In this document: positions 1 to 5,902 of the stretch, piece after piece | How the letters are laid out: each line of letters starts with the position of its first letter | Numbering within the stretch: position 1 is the stretch's first letter | Assembly: GCA_045616945.1 (NCBI GenBank) | Contig: JAZLHR010000084.1 | Location: forward strand, 1 to 5,902 | DNA: 5,902 nt | Direction: 5' to 3' | From: UBA6987 sp045616945 | GTDB lineage: Bacteria; Bacillota; Clostridia; Lachnospirales; Lachnospiraceae | Notes under the pieces: generated by a model | Seen by the model: the letters and a program-made list of their open reading frames with translations, nothing else | Told to the model about the DNA's origin: nothing | Databases searched by the model: none | Translations under genes and position numbers: made by a program

Positions 1-469
1 GAAGCCAGTAGGTGACCCTGTCAGACAGGGCATCCACCACAGCTTTCGTAAAGTCGGCAAACAATGGCACAATGGTCCCGGACAGCCAGCCGCCTTTTTC
101 CTGAACCCAGACAGGCAGATCCCAATGGTAAATGGTCACCAGCGGCTCGATGCCGTTCTTCAAAAGTTCGTCGACCAGATCAGAATAAAACTGAATTCCC
201 TTGGGATTCAGCTTTCCCTCTTCCGGGAAGATTCGAGACCAGGAAACAGAGAAACGATAGGATCTCAGCCCCAGTTCCCTCATAAGCAGCACGTCTTCCC
301 GCCACCTATGATAGTGGTCGCAGGCAATATGACAGTCCGCGCCGTCCTTTATTTTGTCCTTGGGCGCAACATCCCAGATGCTTGGGGTTCTTCCGTCCTC
401 GTCCCAGCCGCCCTCGATCTGAGCGGAGGCTGTTGCGGCACCCCAGAGGAAGTCCTTCGGAAACGTCAT
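1..469 (-). CDS. GH1 family beta-glucosidase-type enzyme, N-terminal 156 residues (runs off left edge)
   Basis: This is the N-terminal third of a retaining GH1 glycosidase, a (beta/alpha)8 barrel that hydrolyses beta-glucosides, beta-galactosides or related glycosides. The GH1 N-terminal signature covers residues 7-21 (FLWGAATASAQIEGG). It contains Gln17, the conserved sugar-binding residue, and Glu19. Further GH1 hallmarks are YRFSVSWSRIFP (71-82) and YHWDLP (114-119), where His115 is a conserved glycone contact. Both catalytic glutamates (the NEP acid/base and the later ENG nucleophile) would lie beyond the window edge, so activity cannot be judged. Family members are usually about 450 residues long. 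There is no signal peptide, so the enzyme is probably cytosolic. ATG at 469 is preferred over the in-frame ATG at 475 because AAGGAG (479-484) lies 9 nt from the former and only 3 nt from the latter. It follows the GH39 stop by 16 nt and is probably cotranscribed with it. The signature has Ala16 where the aromatic/His/Asn class is usual. I cannot separate beta-glucosidase from 6-phospho-beta-glucosidase without the C-terminal part. Confidence 0.93.
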   Translation of the reverse strand, partial: MTFPKDFLWGAATASAQIEGGWDEDGRTPSIWDVAPKDKIKDGADCHIACDHYHRWREDVLLMRELGLRSYRFSVSWSRIFPEEGKLNPKGIQFYSDLVDELLKNGIEPLVTIYHWDLPVWVQEKGGWLSGTIVPLFADFTKAVVDALSDRVTYWL

Positions 470-478
470 AGTCATTTT

Positions 479-484
479 CTCCTT
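479..484 (-). promoter_or_regulatory. Shine-Dalgarno for the GH1 gene
   Basis: AAGGAG on the minus strand begins two bases after the GH39 stop codon (TGA, 488-486). Its 9-nt distance to ATG 469, against 3 nt to ATG 475, decides the start choice. The two ATGs are separated by a single Thr codon, so the protein differs by only two residues. Confidence 0.75.
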
Positions 485-485
485 C

Positions 486-2033
486 TCAGCCGATCGTTAG
501 AAGCACAACATCATTGGTATGCATGGACAGGCTGATTCGTGTTTTTCCATCAGAAACGGCAAAATCCACAGGCTCTGCTTTCAGAGCGGTCTCCTGCCTG
601 ATCTGCTGCACCTGTGCCTTGGAGAGGTAATCCGGTGACCCCATGGAAATCCAGGCGGCTTTCGGATTGCAATGGGTGTCATCGATCCGCTGGATACTGA
701 CCGATGCGGCAGCACAATTGACTTCTACCGCGATATCGTGCTTCTCGTTTTTGAAATAGTCCTGATCCTGCGCGTAAATCAGCACCTGTGTTTTCTCTCC
801 GTCTACAAAAGCTGCATATTCCACCGGAGCATTGGTCCGCATAGGCAGGGAAAGACGGTTTTTATAAAGCTGTGAGAGGATCTTGAAGCCCCAGAAATTC
901 GGCTTGGGGATGCCGTCGTTGGAAACAATACCGAAGCTGCCCACAAAGGGTCTCGGCAGCATAAACTGTTCCTCAAAAAGATCCGAGCAACACCAGAACA
1001 TATATCCGTCCGCAGCACCGTTTAAATCCATGACGGATTTCACCGCAAAGGCAGCAGAGTATTTTTCATCATGCACCGGAGAGCCGAACACCGCCATGGA
1101 ATTCCATTCGGTAATCAGCAGCGGTCTGTCTCCGATTTTTGCCTTGGCCTGATCATCCAGTTTCGCCAAAGTGCCTTTGTCCCACCGCTTGAAATCCTCC
1201 GGCAGAAAGAACATATCCGTCATCGCTTCACTGAGACGCTTACCGGTTTTGACGGCATTCTGAGAAGCTGTCAGCATGTGCTTCACATTTTTCATGTTAA
1301 CAAAATTGCCGAAGGCATCACCCGGATAATGATGCGTGGAGATAAAATCGCAAGGGACCTCATGTTTCTCAACAAAGGCCACGAATTCCTCCAACCACAG
1401 ACAGGCACTGGTGGATGGACCGCCTACCCGCAGGCGGGGAGAAACCGCCTTGACGGCCTTTGCCGTGGTTTCATAGAGCCTAAAATAGTCCTTCTTGCTT
1501 CCTGCGAAGAAGCAGGAGAGATCCGGCTCGTTCCACACCTCAAAATACCAGCTGCTGACCTCTTCCTCACCGTATCGGTCCAGCAGAAAACGAATAAAAC
1601 TGTGGATGTACTCTGCCCAGCTTTCCAGAGATCCGGGCATGGTGATATTGGGATCATACCGCAGCCCCAGCTTTTTCCCGCCGGCAAGAGCGCCGGGCAT
1701 GAAGGACAGCTCGACAAAAGGCTTAACTCCGCAGGCAAGCAGATTGTCATAGACATGACCCACCTGCCGGAAATTGATTTCCCTGATCTTGCCCGCTCCG
1801 GGAACGGAGCGAAATGCCCGATAGTCGCTCATCCGCTGATAGGTCAGCATATCATCGTCGAAAATTCCGTGGCAGCGTATGAACTGAATACCCAGTTCAT
1901 CATGTGCCAGCTTGATATGCTCACAGACATCGTTGCGGTGAAGCAGGTAGGCGTGATCATTGCCCAAGCCCATTTGCCAGCTGTAATCTGTCGGCCGGGT
2001 GGGAGCGCTGCGATCAATTTGTAGCTGCTGCAT
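486..2033 (-). CDS. GH39 beta-xylosidase-type glycoside hydrolase, 515 aa
   Basis: This is a retaining GH39 enzyme. The family is best known for beta-1,4-xylosidases that release xylose from the non-reducing end of xylo-oligosaccharides. The (beta/alpha)8 barrel covers roughly residues 20-385. It contains a conserved His in the FIRCHG strand (51-56), the acid/base motif EVWNEPD (165-171, Glu169), the STHHYP motif (232-237) and the nucleophile motif ITEWNS (307-312, Glu309). A beta-sandwich C-terminal part covers about 396-515, as in XynB-type enzymes. Its length of 515 aa is near the usual 500 or so. No signal peptide is present, so it is presumably cytosolic. ATG 2033 is chosen because GGAGGAG sits just upstream. 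A TTG at 2051 would add six residues but runs through this ribosome binding site. The gene overlaps the end of the GH43 gene by 20 nt and is followed closely by GH1. The interval between the two catalytic glutamates is longer than in characterised GH39 xylosidases, suggesting an inserted loop around 255-300. Other GH39 activities, such as arabinobiosidase or iduronidase, cannot be excluded, though xylosidase is most likely. Confidence 0.93.
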   Translation of the reverse strand: MQQLQIDRSAPTRPTDYSWQMGLGNDHAYLLHRNDVCEHIKLAHDELGIQFIRCHGIFDDDMLTYQRMSDYRAFRSVPGAGKIREINFRQVGHVYDNLLACGVKPFVELSFMPGALAGGKKLGLRYDPNITMPGSLESWAEYIHSFIRFLLDRYGEEEVSSWYFEVWNEPDLSCFFAGSKKDYFRLYETTAKAVKAVSPRLRVGGPSTSACLWLEEFVAFVEKHEVPCDFISTHHYPGDAFGNFVNMKNVKHMLTASQNAVKTGKRLSEAMTDMFFLPEDFKRWDKGTLAKLDDQAKAKIGDRPLLITEWNSMAVFGSPVHDEKYSAAFAVKSVMDLNGAADGYMFWCCSDLFEEQFMLPRPFVGSFGIVSNDGIPKPNFWGFKILSQLYKNRLSLPMRTNAPVEYAAFVDGEKTQVLIYAQDQDYFKNEKHDIAVEVNCAAASVSIQRIDDTHCNPKAAWISMGSPDYLSKAQVQQIRQETALKAEPVDFAVSDGKTRISLSMHTNDVVLLTIG

Positions 2034-3477
2034 GTTCTCCTCCAAATACAAAGTCCAAAATATCCAGCCTTCCGGAGTGTATTTCGAAAATCAGCGCACC
2101 CGTCCCGGTTATGTTCAACGGACAGGTGAAGGCGGTAAAGCGGGTTGTGTCTACCGTGATTTCTTCCCCGTGAATGCAAATGGTACCCCGGCCTCTGACG
2201 CGAAGAGTAATCGTCTTTGCATGTGAAAAATCAAAATACTTATAGATAATCGTTGTACCGGCATAAGCATTTGAAACGATCTGGGCACCGTTTTCCTCCG
2301 TGACTTGAGGATACTTTCCCCGATGCCGCAGGCCGAGCGGGATCCGCTTCCCGGTATAGAGGTTGCAGCAGATGGACGCAGGGTATGCTCCTTCTGCTGT
2401 CAGGGGCTTTTCGTTCAGACCGCAGGAGGTGATTTCCACTTGCCGAACCGTGCCGTCAGCGGCGATCTCAATGGGCTCTGCACAGGCTTGCCGGGAAAAA
2501 TCGGTGGTGTGGGTACAGCGATGATAAAAGATATAGTACTGTCCGTTGATCGCCTCAATTCCGCCGTGGATGGTTCCTGCGGGAGCCTTTGGAATTCTGT
2601 TCCCATTCAGGCCCAGATCGGCGTTGGAAATGATCACTCCCCGGCATTCAAAGCCGCGGTCGGGAAATCGGCTGGTTGCATATGCAAGCGCATTGTCCCG
2701 TCCGGAGGAATAGACCAGATAGTACAATTCTCCGATTTTTCGAATGGAGGCAGCCTCATAAAAGGGGTGTTTATACAGCAAGCTTCCTTTGGGGGCCGTT
2801 GTGATGCTGTCCAGAATCAGCTTCGGTTCGCCTTTGACGGTCAACATATCCTCTTCCAGCTCTGCATAAGCGCAGCCGTTGATATTTGGCTTTGTGTTTT
2901 TTATTTCCGAAATATCCCGCAGGAAAATCCTGCTCTGCACAAGATTATAAAGAGGTGACAGAAATCTGTTTCGAAAATCCCGGTTGATCGACCAGCCGTA
3001 ATACAGTCGGATATGACCCTCATCGTTGATCACCGCAGGATCATTGGTAAGAAACCGGAGCATGGGCGTTCCGTCCGGATTGCGAACATCGCCGAGATAC
3101 GTAAAGGGACCTTCCGGGCAATCGGATACGGCGACGCTCATGGGGCCGAAATTTCTGGTATTCGGTCCCATAGCAACATAATACAAATAAAACCTTCCGT
3201 CATTGCCTCTTACACAGTCCGGGGCATAGAGATCCACCGGTTTTCCCGGCTTTGAGCGGGGATCCTGCTCTTTTCGATAGCTCACCCCATGGCACTTCCA
3301 GTCAGACAAATCATCCACCGGAGCAGACCAGACCGTATAATCCTGTACACAGAAGCGGTCAGATCCCGCCTTGTCATGAGAGCCGTAAAGATACACCCTG
3401 TCGCTAAATACGTGGGGCTCCCCGTCGGGGATATATTCCGTTAAAGGCAAAAACGGATTAAAAACTTGTTCCTTCAT
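2014..3477 (-). CDS. GH43 family enzyme with C-terminal CBM6-like beta-sandwich, 487 aa
   Basis: This is an inverting GH43 five-bladed beta-propeller glycosidase. The family includes beta-xylosidases, alpha-L-arabinofuranosidases and arabinanases. The catalytic triad is visible as Asp18 in YIPDGEPHVF (general base), Asp146 in TNDPAVI (pKa modulator) and Glu241 in HPFYEAAS (general acid). Supporting motifs are YGSHD (31-35), LYAPD (83-87, equivalent to the common WAPD) and IHGG (303-306), whose His304 is the conserved propeller histidine. The propeller spans about residues 15-345. Residues 370-480 form a separate beta-rich domain ending in the LDILDFVF pattern (471-478), which resembles CBM6-type jelly rolls found after many GH43 propellers. 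No signal peptide is present. ATG 3477 follows the GH3 stop by 2 nt, with AAAGGG 8 nt upstream, so translation is probably coupled to GH3. The subfamily and the exact substrate (xylosyl or arabinofuranosyl) cannot be read from motifs alone. Alpha-L-arabinofuranosidase or beta-xylosidase acting on imported oligosaccharides is the likely role. Confidence 0.92.
   Translation of the reverse strand: MKEQVFNPFLPLTEYIPDGEPHVFSDRVYLYGSHDKAGSDRFCVQDYTVWSAPVDDLSDWKCHGVSYRKEQDPRSKPGKPVDLYAPDCVRGNDGRFYLYYVAMGPNTRNFGPMSVAVSDCPEGPFTYLGDVRNPDGTPMLRFLTNDPAVINDEGHIRLYYGWSINRDFRNRFLSPLYNLVQSRIFLRDISEIKNTKPNINGCAYAELEEDMLTVKGEPKLILDSITTAPKGSLLYKHPFYEAASIRKIGELYYLVYSSGRDNALAYATSRFPDRGFECRGVIISNADLGLNGNRIPKAPAGTIHGGIEAINGQYYIFYHRCTHTTDFSRQACAEPIEIAADGTVRQVEITSCGLNEKPLTAEGAYPASICCNLYTGKRIPLGLRHRGKYPQVTEENGAQIVSNAYAGTTIIYKYFDFSHAKTITLRVRGRGTICIHGEEITVDTTRFTAFTCPLNITGTGALIFEIHSGRLDILDFVFGGEHAAATN
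2037..2043 (-). promoter_or_regulatory. Shine-Dalgarno for GH39, inside the GH43 coding sequence
   Basis: GGAGGAG on the minus strand ends 3 nt before ATG 2033; its GGAGG core is 5 nt away. The same bases encode the Gly-Gly-Glu near the C-terminus of the GH43 protein. It decides the GH39 start in favour of ATG 2033 over TTG 2051, and it places initiation upstream of the GH43 stop (TGA, 2016-2014). Confidence 0.85.
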
Positions 3478-3479
3478 TT

Positions 3480-5798
3480 TCAGAACCCTTTACAGGTATC
3501 GCTGGAAAAGATCAGCTGCAGAACTCTTCCGGCGCTGATGTTCAGCGCCTGCCTGTCCAGCTTATTTTCCTTTAAGGCCTTATCCAGCGCTTTGGCAACG
3601 GCTGCCGTGCCGGGCATGATAAGATCATTGCCGGCGTTTATGGCATCAGCATAGGAGCACTGCTCCACTGCATTCCAATCGCTCATCACAAGGCCGGTAA
3701 AACCCCACTCCTGGCGCAGCACGCGGGTGCACAGGTCATAGCTGCTGCACACATATTTGCCGTTGACCCGGTTATAACTGGACATGACCGTCCATGGCTT
3801 TCCTTCGGTGACAGCAATACGGAAAGCTCGAAGATATATCTCCCGCAAGGCTCGCTGGGACACATTGGCTGATACGCCGATACGGTTATCCTCCTGATTA
3901 TTGCAGCAGAAATGCTTGACGGATACGCCCACACCGCCCCGGCTCTGGACGCCGCGTGTGATGGCGGCTGCCATTTTTCCGGAGATGAGAGGATCCTCGG
4001 AATAGTATTCAAAATTGCGTCCGCAGAGGGGATTTCTGTGGATATTCAGCCCCGGTGCAAGCCAGACGGAGACACCGATTTCCAGCATTTCCTTTCCCAC
4101 GGCAGCACCGATCTGCTCCAGCAGTTCTTGGTTCCATGTCTGTGCCTGCACTGTCTCGCTGGGCCATGCAGTCATGTAGCGATAAACACGCCGCCCATGT
4201 CCCATGACAAGCTTCAGTAATCCCTCAGTTTTCTTCAGCCATCCCCAGCGCCAGTCCTCAGGCAAGCCGTTGGGATAGCCGGGAAGACCGCTTTTCATCG
4301 CAGCGGTTTCCGCAACTACGTTTAGTCCCGCAGGACCGTCAGCCAGCACAATATTGGGGATGCCTTTCTTCAGCAGCTTCGTGCAGGTGCGACCTGCGGC
4401 CCCCATCACATTATTGTAGCATCGGATGGAATAGCCGCCGCCCACGACGAGCCGGATCCTATCCCGATCCGACAGCTTTTCCAAAAGCTTTGCAACCTTC
4501 GGGGTGAACGGCTGTCGGTAAGGTTCGCGTTCGCTGCTTCCGACAGGCTTCACCGTTTCTAAAACGCATTCCTGTTCGATTGTGAGCTTGCCGCAGGGTG
4601 ACTCATTCAAAATCAGCTGATATTCTCCCGCCTCCAGAAGGAAGGTGGATCTTTCTTCGTCAAACGTGGCAATATCCTCGAAGCTGAAGGGAATGGAAAG
4701 AGTTTGGCTCTCCCCGGGAGAAAGAAGCGCGGTCTTGGCAAAGGCTGCCAGACTTCTTTCCTCGTGACCGGGTTTGACGATATAGAGCTGGAGCACCTCT
4801 TTGCCGGGGCAGCCGCCGGTATTTGTAACGGTGACTGTGATCTCCTTCCGGGAAACAGCCGTTATCTTTCGGTCAAAGCCGGTATAGCTCAGACCATAGC
4901 CAAAGGGATAGCGGGGCCGGATGCCCTGCTTATCAAACCATCGGTAGCCCACGTAGATGCCTTCTGCATAGTCTTCATTGTCAAGGTCGCCGTTTCTGTG
5001 ACTGAAAGTGTCGGCACCGGGATAGTCCTCGTAGCGGAATGCCCAGGTGTCGGTCAGTCTGCCGCTTGGGCATACCTCGCCTGAAAGAATATCCGCCAAC
5101 GCATTGCCGCCTTCCATGCCGCCCTGCCCGTAATAGAGGACAGCATCCACCCGTACCTCGCCCAGAATGGAAAGATCCATCACACTGCCGCAGTTGAGGA
5201 CCAGAATCAGCTTCCGATAGTGGGAAGATAAAGTCCTCAGACTCTGTTCCTCCACATCAGAAAGCAGATAGTCGCCCTTTTCCACCCGGCGGTCAAAGCC
5301 TTCACCGGCCTGCCTGGAGAGGACATAGATGGCAGTGTCCGTTTCTTCTGTCAGCTCGTCCGGAAGGATCGGTGTACAGGCGGGATACGGCTTGGGATGT
5401 TCCCCGATATAGATGAACATCTGCATGGTCTGAATGAGATTGTATTTCTTGATATCCGCTTCCAGACCATCACGCCAGAGGGTAATGTCGGTATTATATT
5501 TTTCTTCGAAGCGGTCCATCCACAAAGTGGTTGGGAAGGAAAAACCGGCGTTTTTCAACCCTTCTTCGATGGACACGCTGTGCCGTTCATGGACATCTCC
5601 GCTGCCGCTGCCGCCTTTCACGGTCATGCGGCTGCCGGGGCCGTAAAGGGCAACGCGGCAGCAGGAAAGAGGAAGGACTCCGTCATTTTTCAGCAGGACG
5701 ATGCCTTCTGCCGCTGCCTGCCGGGCAAGCGCCTTGTGATCTTTTTCCCGCCGGGATTCCTCCGGGGAGCTGACTCCGAAAGCCTGATAGCGTGCCAT
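3480..5798 (-). CDS. GH3 glycosidase (beta-glucosidase/xylosidase type) with permuted domain order, 772 aa
   Basis: This retaining GH3 enzyme would remove terminal beta-linked glucose or xylose from oligosaccharides. The domains run in reverse of the usual order. The (alpha/beta)6 sandwich comes first (about 22-255), starting with EGIVLLKNDGVLPL and carrying SRQAGEGFDRR (161-171), whose Glu166 is the likely acid/base. YPFGYGLSYT (297-306) then leads into a fibronectin III-like domain (about 310-412), and the TIM barrel comes last (about 470-765). The barrel holds DGPAG (487-491), GRNFE (593-597), YSEDP (599-603), KHF (628-630) and the nucleophile motif VMSDW (704-708, Asp707). This permutation is established for beta-glucosidases of Ruminococcus and Butyrivibrio. 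There is no signal peptide, so it is presumably cytosolic. ATG 5798 is chosen because AAGGGGG lies 8 nt upstream. A GTG at 5885 would add 29 residues, but that stretch is the coding end of the upstream gene in another frame. Residues 505-545 form an insertion before the TAWPSE strand. The choice between glucosidase and xylosidase is open. Confidence 0.94.
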   Translation of the reverse strand: MARYQAFGVSSPEESRREKDHKALARQAAAEGIVLLKNDGVLPLSCCRVALYGPGSRMTVKGGSGSGDVHERHSVSIEEGLKNAGFSFPTTLWMDRFEEKYNTDITLWRDGLEADIKKYNLIQTMQMFIYIGEHPKPYPACTPILPDELTEETDTAIYVLSRQAGEGFDRRVEKGDYLLSDVEEQSLRTLSSHYRKLILVLNCGSVMDLSILGEVRVDAVLYYGQGGMEGGNALADILSGEVCPSGRLTDTWAFRYEDYPGADTFSHRNGDLDNEDYAEGIYVGYRWFDKQGIRPRYPFGYGLSYTGFDRKITAVSRKEITVTVTNTGGCPGKEVLQLYIVKPGHEERSLAAFAKTALLSPGESQTLSIPFSFEDIATFDEERSTFLLEAGEYQLILNESPCGKLTIEQECVLETVKPVGSSEREPYRQPFTPKVAKLLEKLSDRDRIRLVVGGGYSIRCYNNVMGAAGRTCTKLLKKGIPNIVLADGPAGLNVVAETAAMKSGLPGYPNGLPEDWRWGWLKKTEGLLKLVMGHGRRVYRYMTAWPSETVQAQTWNQELLEQIGAAVGKEMLEIGVSVWLAPGLNIHRNPLCGRNFEYYSEDPLISGKMAAAITRGVQSRGGVGVSVKHFCCNNQEDNRIGVSANVSQRALREIYLRAFRIAVTEGKPWTVMSSYNRVNGKYVCSSYDLCTRVLRQEWGFTGLVMSDWNAVEQCSYADAINAGNDLIMPGTAAVAKALDKALKENKLDRQALNISAGRVLQLIFSSDTCKGF
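3486..3491 (-). promoter_or_regulatory. Shine-Dalgarno for GH43, inside the GH3 3' end
   Basis: AAAGGG on the minus strand sits 8 nt before ATG 3477 and within the last codons of the GH3 gene. It is weaker than the site for GH39. With only 2 nt between the GH3 stop and the GH43 start, re-initiation by ribosomes finishing GH3 is likely (inference). Confidence 0.6.
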
Positions 5799-5806
5799 AT
5801 CGGCAT

Positions 5807-5813
5807 CCCCCTT
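5807..5813 (-). promoter_or_regulatory. Shine-Dalgarno for GH3, overlapping the upstream stop codon
   Basis: AAGGGGG on the minus strand starts within the TAA stop of the upstream gene and lies 8 nt before ATG 5798. An ATG at 5806 is out of frame with the GH3 protein. The site supports the 772-residue product rather than the GTG-initiated 801-residue one. Confidence 0.7.
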
Positions 5814-5902
5814 ACTTTTTCTTTTTGGCCTGCTTTGCCAGATACTTTGCGTTCTCTGTTTCAAAATCCAGGCCCTTTTTCTCACAGCGCGCCTTCAGAT
5901 CG
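5812..5902 (-). CDS. C-terminal 29 residues of an unidentified upstream protein with a lysine-rich tail
   Basis: A reading frame enters from the right edge and ends at TAA (5814-5812), 13 nt before the GH3 start. The visible end is highly charged and probably helical: RCEKKGLDFETENAKYL followed by AKQAKKKK. The close spacing and shared strand make it the preceding operon gene. I do not recognise the family from this tail. A basic cytoplasmic tail is common at the end of bacterial sugar transporters such as GPH/MFS symporters, and a transporter would fit an operon of cytosolic glycosidases. That is inference from context only; a soluble enzyme or another protein is equally compatible with what is seen. 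Confidence 0.7.
   Translation of the reverse strand, partial: DLKARCEKKGLDFETENAKYLAKQAKKKK

Noticed and set aside
125..535. A 136-codon plus-strand open frame opposite the GH1 start
   Set aside because: The minus strand here encodes a clear GH1 N-terminus and the end of GH39. The plus-strand product resembles no known protein and crosses the junction of two real genes.
1421..1436. Small hairpin CGCCT-N6-AGGCG
   Set aside because: It is a 5-bp stem deep inside the GH39 coding region with no T-run and no gene boundary. A terminator or attenuator is not supported.
1071..2024. A 317-codon open frame on the plus strand opposite GH39
   Set aside because: It lies wholly antisense to a GH39 gene with intact catalytic motifs. 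Its translation shows no recognisable domain, and it has no clear ribosome binding site.
2034..2051. TTG start adding six residues to GH39
   Set aside because: The added codons are the ribosome binding site of ATG 2033, and no comparable site precedes the TTG.
2305..2958. A 217-codon plus-strand open frame opposite GH43
   Set aside because: It is antisense to conserved GH43 motifs (for example Glu241). It is best explained as a by-product of codon bias in the opposite strand.
5799..5885. GTG start giving a 29-residue N-terminal extension of GH3
   Set aside because: The extension overlaps the coding end of the upstream gene in another frame. ATG 5798 has its own Shine-Dalgarno at good spacing. 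The basic extension lacks the hydrophobic core of a signal peptide.

Overview
The window is one strand of a carbohydrate-catabolic operon. Every gene lies on the minus strand, so transcription runs from the right edge (5902) to the left edge (1). In transcript order it holds the last 29 codons of an unidentified lysine-tailed protein, a glycoside hydrolase family 3 (GH3) enzyme with circularly permuted domain order, a GH43 enzyme with a C-terminal beta-sandwich, a GH39 beta-xylosidase-type enzyme, and the first 156 codons of a GH1 beta-glucosidase-type enzyme that runs off the left edge.

The genes are packed tightly. The gaps are 13 nt between the upstream gene and GH3, 2 nt between GH3 and GH43, a 20-nt overlap between GH43 and GH39, and 16 nt between GH39 and GH1. 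Each gene has a recognisable Shine-Dalgarno sequence, and three of these lie inside or against the end of the preceding gene. No promoter, operator or terminator is visible between genes. The transcript must therefore start beyond the right edge and end beyond the left edge. No RNA gene, mobile element, CRISPR array or repeat was found, and no gene-free stretch exceeds a few tens of bases.

None of the four enzymes has a signal peptide, an anchor or a dockerin, and all are rich in free cysteines. The simplest reading (inference) is that oligosaccharides are imported and then trimmed in the cytoplasm. GH39 and GH43 would remove xylosyl or arabinosyl units, and GH3 and GH1 would remove beta-linked glucose or xylose, giving monosaccharides. 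This suits breakdown products of xylan, mixed hemicellulose or plant glycosides. Sequence alone does not fix the substrate.

The strong AGGAGG-type ribosome binding sites, moderate GC content, dense GH operon without SusC/SusD, and permuted GH3 (a form known from Ruminococcus and Butyrivibrio) point to a gut or rumen Bacillota, probably Lachnospiraceae or Oscillospiraceae. The genus cannot be called. The catalytic residues of the three complete enzymes all appear intact. I see no clearly novel system. The points most worth a second look are the permuted GH3 with a basic/aromatic insertion, the nested GH43/GH39 start, the enlarged acid-base to nucleophile interval in GH39, and the jelly-roll module on an apparently cytosolic GH43.
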